DNA of 64,000 nucleotides from an uncultured Eubacteriales bacterium (GCA_902492005.1 CABUJV010000008.1:1-64000); one strand, 5' to 3'. Shown: positions 34,686 through 43,141, counted from the first letter of the stretch. Notes: generated from the letters alone by a model not told the origin. Program-made: numbers and translations.

Positions 34686-34759
34686 AGATTATTACCACCA
34701 GCCGGAAGTCCGGCAGCGGCGGCCGGGAGCCGGGCAAACGCGGCAGGGAGATCAGAACG

Positions 34760-36091
34760 ATGATTCAGCTTTCCGATCACTTTAATATTCCAAGATTACT
34801 GCGCTTTACCTTCCCCTCCATCATCATGCTGGTATTCACCTCCATCTACAGCGTGGTGGACGGCTTCTTTGTGTCGAACTTCGTGGGCAAGACCCCCTTT
34901 ACCGCCGTCAACTTTATCATGCCGTTTTTGATGATCCTGGGCTGTGTTGGGTTCATGTTCGGCACCGGCGGCGGCGCCCTCATCGCCATGACCTTGGGCG
35001 AGGGCGACAGGGAAAGGGCAAATCAAACCTTTTCCCTGCTGGTATATGTCTCCATTGCCTGCGGCATTGTGCTCTCTGCGTTCGGGCTGATCTTCCTCCG
35101 ACCCATAGCCGGCGCGCTGGGCGCTTCGGGACAGATGCTGGAGGACAGCGTGACCTACGGGCGGATCATTCTGCTGGCCATTCCGGCCTATATCCTTCAA
35201 TACGAATTTCAGTGCCTGTTCGCCACGGCGGAAAAGCCCCAGCTCGGCCTGTGTGTGACCGTTGCGGCGGGCCTGACCAACATCGTGTTGGACGCCCTGT
35301 TCGTCGCCGTATTTTCCTGGGGGCTGGAGGGCGCAGCCGCGGCGACAGCCCTCAGCCAATGTGTCGGCGGGGTCATCCCTCTGTTCTATTTCAGCCGTCC
35401 CAATGCCAGCCTTCTGCGCCTGACCCGAGCCAAATTTGACGGGAATGTGCTACTCAAGACCTGTACCAACGGCTCCTCTGAGCTGATGAGCAACCTCTCC
35501 ATGTCCGTGGTCAGTATGCTTTACAATGTCCAACTGCTGAAGTATGCCGGAGAGGACGGCATCGCCGCCTACGGAGTCCTGATGTATGTCAGCATGATCT
35601 TCCAGGCGGTCTTTATCGGCTATTCCGTGGGCACAGCGCCCATCATCAGCTACCATTACGGCGCGCAAAACCACCAGGAGCTGAAGGGGCTGCTGAAAAA
35701 GAGCCTCGTCATCATAGGCGTCTTTGCCCTCATGATGTTCAGCGCCGCGGAGCTGCTCTCGGGGCCGCTGGCCATGATCTACGTGGGCTATGACCAGGGG
35801 CTGCTGGCTATGACGCTCCGTGCCTTTTTAATCTACTCCTTTTCCTTCCTCTTTTCCGGATTCTCAATCTTCGGTTCCTCCTTCTTCACGGCGCTGAACA
35901 ATGGTCTGGTGTCTGCTTTGATCTCCTTTTTGCGGACGCTTGTGTTCCAGGTGGCGGCGGTGCTGCTGTTCCCGTTGATCTGGAAGCTGGATGGCATCTG
36001 GCTCTCCGTCGTAGGTGCGGAGGTCATGGCGCTGATCGTGACGCTCCTGTTTCTCGTCGGAAACCGGAAGACGTATCACTATTCATGCTAA
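34760..36091 (+). CDS. MATE-family efflux transporter
   Basis: 443 residues with about 12 helices and MATE motifs (FPSIIMLVFTSIYSVVDGFF at the first helix; YSVGTAPIISYHYGAQN in the second half). Two starts are possible: ATG 34682 overlaps the marR stop, but ATG 34760 has AGGGAG 9 bp upstream and begins where family members begin, so I prefer it. It should export a drug or metabolite that releases the MarR repressor. The marR-MATE pair is a common mobile resistance-type module in gut Clostridia. Confidence 0.88.
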   Translation: MIQLSDHFNIPRLLRFTFPSIIMLVFTSIYSVVDGFFVSNFVGKTPFTAVNFIMPFLMILGCVGFMFGTGGGALIAMTLGEGDRERANQTFSLLVYVSIACGIVLSAFGLIFLRPIAGALGASGQMLEDSVTYGRIILLAIPAYILQYEFQCLFATAEKPQLGLCVTVAAGLTNIVLDALFVAVFSWGLEGAAAATALSQCVGGVIPLFYFSRPNASLLRLTRAKFDGNVLLKTCTNGSSELMSNLSMSVVSMLYNVQLLKYAGEDGIAAYGVLMYVSMIFQAVFIGYSVGTAPIISYHYGAQNHQELKGLLKKSLVIIGVFALMMFSAAELLSGPLAMIYVGYDQGLLAMTLRAFLIYSFSFLFSGFSIFGSSFFTALNNGLVSALISFLRTLVFQVAAVLLFPLIWKLDGIWLSVVGAEVMALIVTLLFLVGNRKTYHYSC

Positions 36092-36200
36092 GATCGGGTG
36101 AAAAGCCATTCATCCAATTTACAACGCCTGCGGCAAGGATCGTAAAGTACAGGACGCGGCGCCGAAAGGGCCGTCTTTGTCTCCATTCTGTAACTTGACT

Positions 36201-36236
36201 TTTACTTACTTCAACTGTAGTATTATAATAACTACA
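36201..36236 (+). promoter_or_regulatory. blaI promoter with operator
   Basis: TTTACT at 36201-36206, 17-bp spacer, TATAAT at 36224-36229. An inverted repeat TGTAGT (36216-36221) / ACTACA (36231-36236) flanks the -10 box, in the style of BlaI/MecI TGTA...TACA operators. Confidence 0.65.
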
Positions 36237-36261
36237 TTTGAAATAGATGGGAGCAATGCAC

Positions 36262-36642
36262 ATGAAACGGCTGCCCGACACTGAGCTGGAGGTCATGAAG
36301 GCCCTGTGGGCCTCGGAGCGTGTCCCGGTCCCCCGCTCGTCGTTGGAGGAAGCTCTGCGGGACCGGGGCTGGGCCACCAATACCTTCAACACCTATTTGT
36401 CCCGTCTAGCGGAGAAGGGCTTTGTCTCCTGCGAGAAGCGGGGTAAGACCAACTACTACACCCCCCAGGTCCGTCAGGCGGACTATCTGGCCTTTGAGAG
36501 CGGCACGGTGCTCAACAAGGTCTTTGGCAGCTCCCTAAAGAGCTTCGTGGCCTCGCTGGCCCGGGGCGGCGCGCTGCGCGACGGGGAGCTGGATGAGCTT
36601 CAGCAGTACCTGGAGGAGCTGAAGCGAGGGGACCGGCCTTGA
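36262..36642 (+). CDS. BlaI/MecI/CopY-family repressor
   Basis: 126 residues: an N-terminal winged helix (LPDTELEVMKALWAS...GWATNTFNTYLSRLAEKGFV) and a short C-terminal dimer part. BlaI repressors are cut by, or released through, the membrane metalloprotease BlaR1 when a beta-lactam or other signal is present. I chose ATG 36262 with GGGAG 8 bp before it; in-frame ATGs at 36247 and 36256 add five and two residues. The BlaR1 piece lies two genes downstream, after a lipoprotein, so the locus order is unusual. Confidence 0.9.
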   Translation: MKRLPDTELEVMKALWASERVPVPRSSLEEALRDRGWATNTFNTYLSRLAEKGFVSCEKRGKTNYYTPQVRQADYLAFESGTVLNKVFGSSLKSFVASLARGGALRDGELDELQQYLEELKRGDRP

Positions 36643-36768
36643 GGGCCCCCCGTACGCCGCTGACCGCCGGATTCCGGGGCGAATACCGCTTCGCGGCCGC
36701 TTGGCGAATCTCTTCTGCACCATTCTTCTCGCACCCGACCCAATTCCAGACGAAGGGGTGGTAACACC

Positions 36769-37731
36769 GTGAAACGACTACTGATCATCGGGGCCGTCAT
36801 GGCCCTGCTTCTGGCTGCCTGCGCCCCTGCCGGCGAGGCGCCGTCCCCCTCCCGCTCCGCTCTGCCGGAGGTGTCCCCCACGCAGGCCCAGCCGGTGGAG
36901 CAGCCCCCCGTGATGGCCGCCGCCCAAGTCTTTGTGGACCAGGACGCCGCCGCCTTTGAAGCCCAGCCTGGGGTGGTCATCGCCTCCAGCGAAATCACCC
37001 GCCTGGAGCTGGAGGCCCGGTATCCCGACCTGCTGCCCGGCGCAGACGTGGAGCTGTGGCGGCTGGAATACCGCCTGCTCCCGGCCGACATGGCCAAGGT
37101 GGCCATCACCGGCGGCCGGGAGACCGACGGGCAGGGCGGCATCACCGAATACACCGCCCAAGGCCGGCCCTATCTGGTCCTCTCCGCCGCACCCGACGGG
37201 AGCTATACCTATCTGGACGTGCTGTGGAGCACCGAGTTTACCGGCGATGCAGCCGGCCTGCAAAGGCGGGTCACCGAGCTGGCCTACGGCGTCACGGACC
37301 TGGAGTACGCCCTCACCCGCCAGGGCCGCACGGGCTGGTACGGCCTGGGCAGCCCGGACGTGGGCTTTCTGGAGGGGGAGCCCGCCGTGGAGCCGCTGGA
37401 CTACGACGTGACCTACGGCGAGGGGGACCGCTGGGAAAAGCGGACCTGGGAGGGCCTGACCGCCGAGTTCTACGTCAGTGCGCAATACGGCCCCGGTCTT
37501 CACGCCCTGTCCACCACCCTGCCGGACCTGTCCACCTGCCGCGGCGTCTCGGTGGGCGGCACCCGCGCCCAGGTGCGGGAGGCCTACCCCGAGATTCACA
37601 GCGAGCCCATCTGGGATTACACCGGCGACTATCTGTGGTACGGCGGCGAGCTGGCCTTCGGCCCCCTGCTGTTTTTCTATTTCGACGGCGACGCCGTCTC
37701 CCGCATCGACCTGGTCACCTTTCTGGACTGA
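36769..37731 (+). CDS. lipoprotein of unknown function between blaI and the M56 protease gene
   Basis: 320 residues. The N-terminus MKRLLIIGAVMALLLAACAP has a lipobox (LLAAC), so it should be lipid-anchored on the outer membrane face of the cell. After a proline- and serine-rich linker to about residue 45, the rest is a beta-rich region I do not recognise. Start GTG 36769 follows AAGGGGTGG. Its place in a BlaI/BlaR1 locus makes it a possible signal-recognition or target protein; that is inferred from position only. Confidence 0.8.
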   Translation: MKRLLIIGAVMALLLAACAPAGEAPSPSRSALPEVSPTQAQPVEQPPVMAAAQVFVDQDAAAFEAQPGVVIASSEITRLELEARYPDLLPGADVELWRLEYRLLPADMAKVAITGGRETDGQGGITEYTAQGRPYLVLSAAPDGSYTYLDVLWSTEFTGDAAGLQRRVTELAYGVTDLEYALTRQGRTGWYGLGSPDVGFLEGEPAVEPLDYDVTYGEGDRWEKRTWEGLTAEFYVSAQYGPGLHALSTTLPDLSTCRGVSVGGTRAQVREAYPEIHSEPIWDYTGDYLWYGGELAFGPLLFFYFDGDAVSRIDLVTFLD

Positions 37732-37761
37732 CCCACTCCATCCATCGACGGAGGTCCTCCT

Positions 37762-38631
37762 ATGACGGACTTGCTCATGACCCTGGCCGAGATCTCCCTC
37801 ACCATGTCGGCGGTCATCCTTCTGCTGCTGGCCCTTGGCCCGCTGCTGGCCAGGCGCTACGCCGCCCGGTGGCGGTACTGGGCCTGGCTGGTGGTGGCGG
37901 TGCGGCTGCTGGTCCCGCTTAACCTCTCCCTGCCCCGGGCCCCCGTGCAGTTGGAGGCTCCGGCGGACCGGGTGGTCTACACCTACACCCCACCGGCAGC
38001 GCCCTCCGCCGCCCCGGCCGGACCGCGGCTCCCCGCCGAATCGCTCTCCCCGCTCCCCTCTGTCCAGCCGGAGTCCCCCGCCGGCGCGGTACGCAGCTTC
38101 ACTCTGGGCGGCGTCGCCGCCTGCGTCTGGCTGGCGGGCGCCGCGGCGCTGACCGTCTGGTACGGGGCGGGCTATCTCCGCTTCCTCCGCTACGTCCGCC
38201 GCTGGTCCTCGCCCGCCGTCCGACCCGCCGCGCGGGAGACGCTCTCCGCCCTGCAAACGGAGCTGGACGTCCGGCGGCCGGTCCGTCTGCTGGTCTGTCC
38301 CGGCCTCTCCGGCCCCATGATGGCCGGCCTCCTCCGGCCGGTGATCCTGCTGCCCCATGAGGAGGAGGACAGCGAGGCCCTCTGGTTCATTCTTCGGCAT
38401 GAGCTCACCCACTGCCGCCGCCGGGACATCGCCTACAAGACCCTGCTGCTGTGCGCCAAGGTGGTCCACTGGTGCAATCCGCTGGTGTGGCTCATGGTCC
38501 GCGCCGCGGAGGGGGATCTGGAGCGCGCCTGCGACGACCGCGTGGTGGCCGGGCTGGGCCCGGAGGCCCGGGCCCGGTACGGACAGATCATCCTGGCGGC
38601 GCTGGGCTCCGGCCGGGCGTCCCGCCCATAA
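37762..38631 (+). CDS. M56-family metalloprotease, BlaR1-like, without a sensor domain
   Basis: 289 residues with membrane segments near 13-32, 37-55 and 117-137, and a cytosolic gluzincin-type domain carrying HELTH (zinc ligands and catalytic Glu, about 213-217) and a downstream ExxxD-type EGDLERACDD. In BlaR1 this domain removes or inactivates BlaI. It ends soon after the conserved RYGQIILAAL segment, so the extracytoplasmic penicillin-binding sensor of true BlaR1 is absent. The next gene starts 14 bp later behind AAAGGAGG and begins with the sequence that normally continues BlaR1. Confidence 0.88.
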   Translation: MTDLLMTLAEISLTMSAVILLLLALGPLLARRYAARWRYWAWLVVAVRLLVPLNLSLPRAPVQLEAPADRVVYTYTPPAAPSAAPAGPRLPAESLSPLPSVQPESPAGAVRSFTLGGVAACVWLAGAAALTVWYGAGYLRFLRYVRRWSSPAVRPAARETLSALQTELDVRRPVRLLVCPGLSGPMMAGLLRPVILLPHEEEDSEALWFILRHELTHCRRRDIAYKTLLLCAKVVHWCNPLVWLMVRAAEGDLERACDDRVVAGLGPEARARYGQIILAALGSGRASRP

Positions 38632-38645
38632 AAGGAGGTCTTTTC

Positions 38646-39926
38646 ATGTGTTCCCATCCCCGCCCTGGCCGGGCGCCCCACACCCCCTTTTCCACCGAGT
38701 TTAAGGGCGGCGCCCGCGCCGTCCGGGAGCGGCTGCGCAATCTCTTTCTGGGGCCCCGCCGGCAGGGCCGCGCCCTGGTGCTGTGCGTGGCCGTTCTGGC
38801 CCTCTTCACCGGAGGGATGGTGGCCTGCCGCACCGCCGTCCGGGAGACGCCCCCAGCTTCAGACACCGCCGTCCCTCCCCTGATGATGCTCCCTCCCACC
38901 GCCGAGCTCTTCGGTATCACCGGGGTGGAGGCGGCTCTCTACGAGGCCGCCCGCTGGGCTCATAACCCCTACGGCTGGCAGAACGGCACGCTGGCGCTCC
39001 CCTTTGTGGGGGTGTACGCCAGCTATGAGGACGGCAACGGGGATACCGTCTATCTCTGCAACCTGTGGACCCGTTATTACTACGACTTTCTGGCCACCCG
39101 GGGGGCCAACAGCGGCGGGGGCGGGGGCCCCGCCGCCATCACGGTAGCGGGGGACGGCTCCTCCGGCCGCTTCCGCTCCGTGAAAAGCGCCGCCGACGGC
39201 GAGGGCTGGACCCAGTCCATCCGGGACCTGTGCGCGCCGGTCCCTGGTCTGGCCGACCAGATTCTGGAGGGCGCGATTGCCTATACTCTCACCACACCCG
39301 ACACCGACACCCTGCTGGCCCAATACGTCCAGGCGGTCATCGGAACGGTGGACGAAACCAACGTCAACAAGGAGGCCGCGGCGGACGCCTACCTGGCCGG
39401 GCTCATCGCGGCCGGACCGGGGGACCGGCTTTACGACGCGGCGGTTTCCGCCTTCGGCTCCGGCGCCTGGGACCACGTGACCTACGCCATGGAGCAGACC
39501 GAGAGCGTGGAGACCCGCCCGGCCTATGTCCTGCGCGCCACCGGAGAGGAGATCACCGAGGCGGAGTACACCGCCCTCAATCTGGACGTCTGGACCGGGC
39601 TGGCGGAGGAAAACGGCTTCACCGTGGGGGAGCTGCTGGACGCCGCCGCCTTCGATGCCCCCGGCCAGGTGTCTGCCCCGGAGGGGGAGCGGGCCGCCCG
39701 GGCGCGGGAGCTCTTTCTGGCCCACATCGGCCAGCTTCCTGCCTGCTACACCTCGGTGTCCACCTGTGACGCCTGGGAGGTGGAGCTGGCCTTTCACGGT
39801 CAGACCGTCGGGAGCGACGGGTCCGATCACTATCACTTTGTGGTATCCAACCGCCGCGGAGTCTGGGGGGTGGAAGTTCCCCTGACCTGGGATGGGCACA
39901 ACCCGGACTCTCCCACCGGCGATTGA
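38646..39926 (+). CDS. membrane-anchored protein, split-off C-terminal part of a BlaR1-like sensor (copy A)
   Basis: 426 residues. Residues about 12-32 (HTPFSTEFKGGARAVRERLR) and the following basic stretch match the linker after the protease domain in BlaR1 proteins; next comes a membrane segment near 40-58 (ALVLCVAVLALFTGGMVAC). The rest, about 360 residues outside the membrane, is unrecognised. The start ATG 38646 has AAGGAGG in front. Copy B at 39941 shares only this N-terminal module, which argues for one anchor carrying two different external domains. It probably works with the protease encoded before it. Confidence 0.75.
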   Translation: MCSHPRPGRAPHTPFSTEFKGGARAVRERLRNLFLGPRRQGRALVLCVAVLALFTGGMVACRTAVRETPPASDTAVPPLMMLPPTAELFGITGVEAALYEAARWAHNPYGWQNGTLALPFVGVYASYEDGNGDTVYLCNLWTRYYYDFLATRGANSGGGGGPAAITVAGDGSSGRFRSVKSAADGEGWTQSIRDLCAPVPGLADQILEGAIAYTLTTPDTDTLLAQYVQAVIGTVDETNVNKEAAADAYLAGLIAAGPGDRLYDAAVSAFGSGAWDHVTYAMEQTESVETRPAYVLRATGEEITEAEYTALNLDVWTGLAEENGFTVGELLDAAAFDAPGQVSAPEGERAARARELFLAHIGQLPACYTSVSTCDAWEVELAFHGQTVGSDGSDHYHFVVSNRRGVWGVEVPLTWDGHNPDSPTGD

Positions 39927-39940
39927 AAGGAGCAGACTCT

Positions 39941-41008
39941 ATGAAGGAAAGACGTATCGCCCCCCGCACTCCCTTCACCACCGAGTTCCGGGGCGGGACC
40001 CGGGCTGTCCAGGAGCGGCTGTGCAACCTCTTCACCGGGGTCAAACGCCGGGGGACCCCGCTGGTGGCCCTGACCCTGGCCCTCGCGCTGCTGGCCGGAG
40101 GGCTGGTAGCCTGCACCTCTTCCGTCCAGGCCGCAAACACCTTCGACGTGCCCGATCCGGTCTTTGAACTGGCCCGGGATCTGGTACCCGACATCAGCGG
40201 GGCCAAGCTCACCCATCTGGCCTGGGCCGGCAGCTACAGCGGCCTGTTTGAGAACGCCACCGTGGATGCCTTCTCCTATGACGTGGGCGTGCCGGTGGAG
40301 GACCCGGACGGCGTTCCTCTGGTGGGCGGCCAGTATGTGGATGAGGATGGGCTCTTCCACGAGGGCCCGTACTCCCTGCTGGCGGTGCTGAACCGGGAGG
40401 GCAACTTCACCTTTTTGGCCGACGCCGGGCCTTGGATCGACGGCCCCGCGCCCCTGCTGCTTTCTGACGCCCTCCGTACCATCGGAGAGTCCAGGGGGGA
40501 CGAGGCCCTCACGGCCGCCGGGGAAATGCTCTTTGCCCAGTACCACCTGGATCTGGCCGACGAGGCTCTGGGCTGGCTCACCGGCGCCGCCCCGTGCACC
40601 GGGGATACCTACACCGACGGAGCGGGCGTGGTGTGGCTCCAGTTGGCGGGCTACGAGAAGTGGCACCCCGATCTGCGGGTGGATGATCAGGTGCTGTCCC
40701 AGCTCTATTTCATCTTTCCCCGGGAGCTGGCCGTCCGGATCATGCAGCAGTATGTCTATACCCCCGACGGTCTCCTGCTGGAGCGGGACGGCAGGCTGTG
40801 GATGCGGTTGGACGCCATCCAGCGCTCGTACTGGCCCTACACCGCCGACCGGGATACCCTGGCGGTGGTGGAGTTTACCAGTACCCGCTGTGTATTCACC
40901 ATGGAGGGCACCGACCATGATGAACCCGCTACCTGGGTCTTTACCCTGGATGGTAAGGAGAGTAACATCGTCTGGTTGTTTACCCAATACTACACCCTCT
41001 CTTCCTGA
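39941..41008 (+). CDS. membrane-anchored protein, BlaR1-linker family (copy B)
   Basis: 355 residues. The N-terminus RTPFTTEFRGGTRAVQERLC and the membrane segment (LVALTLALALLAGGLVAC) match copy A residue for residue at most positions; the external region (about 60-355) does not obviously match copy A and is unrecognised. A cysteine right after the helix in both copies might be lipidated, but the N-terminus is too long and basic for a normal lipobox. The start ATG 39941 follows AAAGGAG. Last gene of the locus before a shared terminator. Confidence 0.75.
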   Translation: MKERRIAPRTPFTTEFRGGTRAVQERLCNLFTGVKRRGTPLVALTLALALLAGGLVACTSSVQAANTFDVPDPVFELARDLVPDISGAKLTHLAWAGSYSGLFENATVDAFSYDVGVPVEDPDGVPLVGGQYVDEDGLFHEGPYSLLAVLNREGNFTFLADAGPWIDGPAPLLLSDALRTIGESRGDEALTAAGEMLFAQYHLDLADEALGWLTGAAPCTGDTYTDGAGVVWLQLAGYEKWHPDLRVDDQVLSQLYFIFPRELAVRIMQQYVYTPDGLLLERDGRLWMRLDAIQRSYWPYTADRDTLAVVEFTSTRCVFTMEGTDHDEPATWVFTLDGKESNIVWLFTQYYTLSS

Positions 41009-41055
41009 AAAACCAGAAAGGCCGGAGGCAATGCCTCCGGCCTTTCTGGTTTTCA
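41008..41055. terminator. bidirectional terminator
   Basis: AAAAACCAGAAAGGCCGGAGGC and its complement, loop AAT, ending GGTTTTC. It serves the BlaR1-like locus and the leftward PstS-like gene. Confidence 0.9.
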
Positions 41056-41063
41056 TCGTTCCG

Positions 41064-41993
41064 TTATTCCTCCGGGGCCAACACTGCGACATAGCCCTCG
41101 TGGTCCACCAGCTTCTGGCCCTCCGGGCTCAGAAGCCACCGATAGAGGATGGCGGTGGGGCCGTCCTCCGGCTCGCCGGCGTTCATCACGGCGTAGTAAA
41201 AGGTGCGGAAGGGATAAGCCCCGGACCGGATGGTATCGTCGTTGGGCTCCACCCCGTCCACCTTCAGCAGCTTCAGTCCGTCGGCCATGTTCATGTCCTC
41301 GGCGTAGTAGTAGACGGTATAGCCGATGGCGGCGGGAGAGCCGTCAAAGGAGCGGACCGCCTCGATGAGTCCCTCCATGGTGCCGATGAAATACTCGGTA
41401 TTGGCGGGCTGCATCATCTCCAGATCCCCCATGACCTCTTTTTCCATGATGGCCTGGCTGCCGCCGCCCTTATTGCGCTGGAAGGGGACGATCTCCCGGT
41501 CCTCCCCACCCACCTGACTCCAGTTGGTGATCTCTCCGGTGTAGATCTTCTGGATCTCCTCCACGGTGAGGCTGTCCACCGGATTGTCGGCGTTGACCAT
41601 AAAGACCAGCGCCTCGGTGGCGATGGGCTCCTGGGACCACTCCAGCCCCTGCTCGTCCCGCTGGGCATAGGTGGCCTCACCGGCCTCGGCCACCACCAGC
41701 AGGTCGGCCTCCCCAGCCATCAGGGCGTTATAAGCCCCCGTCGTTTTGGAGAAATGGATGAGGTCGGCCACGTTCTCCCGGCTCTCCCCCAGCAGCACCG
41801 AGGCGAGGGCCTCGCCTAAGGGCACCGTGGCGGTGGAGCCGTCCAGCCGCGGAAAATTCTCCCGGGTAAACACAAAGGTCTCGCCCGGCGTGGGGGTGGG
41901 CGTCGCGGCAGGGCCGGACGAGCTCCGGCCGCCCTGGGGCGTGCAGGCGCACAGCAGCGCCAGGGCGAACAAAGCAGGCGTCAGTTTTTTCAT
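41064..41993 (-). CDS. PstS-like phosphate-binding lipoprotein
   Basis: 309 residues. Lipobox CAC after a short signal (ALFALALLCACTP), a proline/threonine linker, then a type II periplasmic-binding-protein fold. The SKTTGAYNALMAG and RNKGGGSQAIMEK segments resemble the phosphate-binding loops of PstS; GYTVYYY is the usual late motif. Phosphate is the likely ligand, by family resemblance only. No pstC, pstA, pstB or phoU is adjacent, so it is an orphan binding protein or a sensor component. Confidence 0.75.
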   Translation of the reverse strand: MKKLTPALFALALLCACTPQGGRSSSGPAATPTPTPGETFVFTRENFPRLDGSTATVPLGEALASVLLGESRENVADLIHFSKTTGAYNALMAGEADLLVVAEAGEATYAQRDEQGLEWSQEPIATEALVFMVNADNPVDSLTVEEIQKIYTGEITNWSQVGGEDREIVPFQRNKGGGSQAIMEKEVMGDLEMMQPANTEYFIGTMEGLIEAVRSFDGSPAAIGYTVYYYAEDMNMADGLKLLKVDGVEPNDDTIRSGAYPFRTFYYAVMNAGEPEDGPTAILYRWLLSPEGQKLVDHEGYVAVLAPEE

Positions 41994-42123
41994 TCAAGTA
42001 CCTCCTTACTGGCCTTATTCTACCACAGCCCGTCCGGGAAAGCGCGCATATCCGGCTACATTCCGTTACAAATCATGACAGCGGGGAGTACAGCCAGCAG
42101 GCCGCTTTCCTATGCTTCTGTAT

Positions 42124-42148
42124 AAAAAAAGAGCGCGTTTCCGCGCCC
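42124..42148 (-). terminator. terminator of the candidate RNA
   Basis: On the minus strand GCGCG, loop GAAA, CGCGC, then CTCTTTTTTTATA. Confidence 0.7.
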
Positions 42149-42518
42149 AGATAAAGTCCAGCCCCTCGGCCATCCAGCGTGACCGAGGGGCTATCCGTGG
42201 TTCTGAATCTCTACCAAATTGTCTACCTCGTACTTTCTGCAGAATGGTGCGTCCGGAATCCGGTGCCAGGGAAAGGATCCTTCGTTTGCAAGTTACCAGG
42301 TCAACAACACATGCACATGCGGTTTCCGTCGACTGCGATATTTCGCGAGAGGTTTGCCGTGTGCTTCTCACTCGAGTGAGCCTTGTTCCGGAATTTGCCG
42401 ATGAAATGGATCGTTTGCTGGACCTTAGGACTCGTTTCGCGGCAGACGCCTGATTGGATTTGCGCCTGTCAAAAGGGTTTTTTGAGGTCTAGTACATGGG
42501 ACTCACCTCTTCCTTTCT
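42124..42518 (-). ncRNA. candidate untranslated RNA of about 395 bases
   Basis: A consensus promoter at 42553-42525 reads leftward, and the first strong terminator it meets is a GCGCG / CGCGC hairpin followed by a T-run at 42148-42124. No frame between them has a convincing start or family. The sequence can form several stems, including GAGGT/ACCTC near the 5' end, CTCACT/AGTGAG, and a 10-bp AGCCCCTCGG/CCGAGGGGCT stem (42160-42192) just before the terminator. It does not show RNase P, tmRNA, SRP RNA or 6S signatures that I know. A decayed gene is the main alternative. Confidence 0.4.
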
Positions 42519-42524
42519 GGCTAT

Positions 42525-42553
42525 ATTGTACGGCATCGTTTTATATTTGTCAA
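42525..42553 (-). promoter_or_regulatory. consensus promoter of the candidate RNA
   Basis: On the minus strand TTGACA (42553-42548), a 17-bp spacer, and TACAAT (42530-42525). Confidence 0.75.
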
Positions 42554-42568
42554 GTGTTTTTGTGCGAT

Positions 42569-42588
42569 CACCCAAAGATCTTTGGGTG
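42569..42588. promoter_or_regulatory. 20-bp palindrome upstream of the RNA promoter
   Basis: CACCCAAAGATCTTTGGGTG is fully self-complementary and sits 15 bp upstream of the leftward -35 box. It could be an operator, or a poor terminator for spoVAC. Confidence 0.4.
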
Positions 42589-42631
42589 CGCCGCCCCTTC
42601 TATGTACCGGCGGACCGCGCCGCCGGGCCCG

Positions 42632-43075
42632 TCAGCCCCGGAAAAACAGCAGCAGGATCAGCCCGTAGACGATGGAGGCACTGATGCCGAAAACCAGCAC
42701 CGGCCCCGCCACCGTGAACAGCTTGGCCCCGGTGCCGGTGACCATACCCTCGCTTTTGAACTCCAGGGCGGGCGAGACCATGGCGTTGGCAAAGCCGGTG
42801 ATGGGCACCAGAGTGCCGGCGCCCGCCCGCTTGGCCAGCTTGTCAAACAGCCCCAGCCCGGTGAGCAGGGCGGCGGCGAAAATCAGGGTCATGGACACGG
42901 CGCTTCCCGCGTCGTCCCGGCCCATGCCGGCGTTCCGGTAGAGGTTGAGCAGCGCCTGTCCGATGGTGCAGATCAAGCCGCCCACCACAAAGGCCCACAG
43001 CATATCCCGGCCCAGCGGCGAGGGCTTGGATTTTGCGTTGACATACTGGCCGTATTCCTTGTTGGTCATATCCAT
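42632..43075 (-). CDS. spoVAC: stage V sporulation protein AC
   Basis: 147 residues with several membrane segments. The SpoVAC signature is clear: GLICTIGQALL, LLTGLGLFDKL, GAGTLVPITGFANAMVSPAL and FKSEGMVTGTGAKLF. SpoVAC is part of the channel that moves dipicolinic acid into the forespore. ATG 43075 follows AGGAGGAAG. The usual partners spoVAD and spoVAE are not next to it, so this is a stand-alone copy. A sigma-G-type promoter precedes it. Confidence 0.93.
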   Translation of the reverse strand: MDMTNKEYGQYVNAKSKPSPLGRDMLWAFVVGGLICTIGQALLNLYRNAGMGRDDAGSAVSMTLIFAAALLTGLGLFDKLAKRAGAGTLVPITGFANAMVSPALEFKSEGMVTGTGAKLFTVAGPVLVFGISASIVYGLILLLFFRG

Positions 43076-43101
43076 GGAATCTTCCTCCTTTTGCTCGGCG
43101 C

Positions 43102-43131
43102 TAGTTTGCCCCTTGACAGCGGAAACCATGC
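43102..43131 (-). promoter_or_regulatory. sigma-G-type promoter of spoVAC
   Basis: On the minus strand GCATG, an 18-bp spacer, and CAAACTA (one mismatch to CATNHTA), 27 bp before the start codon. Confidence 0.5.
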
Positions 43132-43141
43132 ATGGTATTCT
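43113..43141 (+). promoter_or_regulatory. sigma-A promoter of the DUF6530-like gene
   Basis: TTGACA at 43113-43118, 17-bp spacer, TATTCT at 43136-43141. The spacer contains the 12-bp palindrome ACCATGCATGGT. It overlaps the leftward spoVAC promoter. Confidence 0.65.

Larger units (their letters stand above)
41994..42631. other. 638-bp region without a supported protein gene
   Basis: It holds the upstream region of the PstS-like gene (to about 42100), a candidate leftward RNA (42124-42518) and its promoter (42525-42553), and a 20-bp palindrome (42569-42588). Short frames exist on both strands but none has a ribosome site plus a recognisable protein. Confidence 0.5.

Noticed and set aside
36769..37731. 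Reading the lipoprotein in the BlaI locus as a beta-lactamase
   Set aside because: No SxxK, SxN or KTG motifs, and no metallo-beta-lactamase motif, are visible.
42112..42453. 113-codon rightward frame and 101-codon leftward frame in the 42.1-42.5 kb gap
   Set aside because: Both lack ribosome sites and family resemblance; they overlap each other, and the region has the promoter and terminator layout of an RNA.
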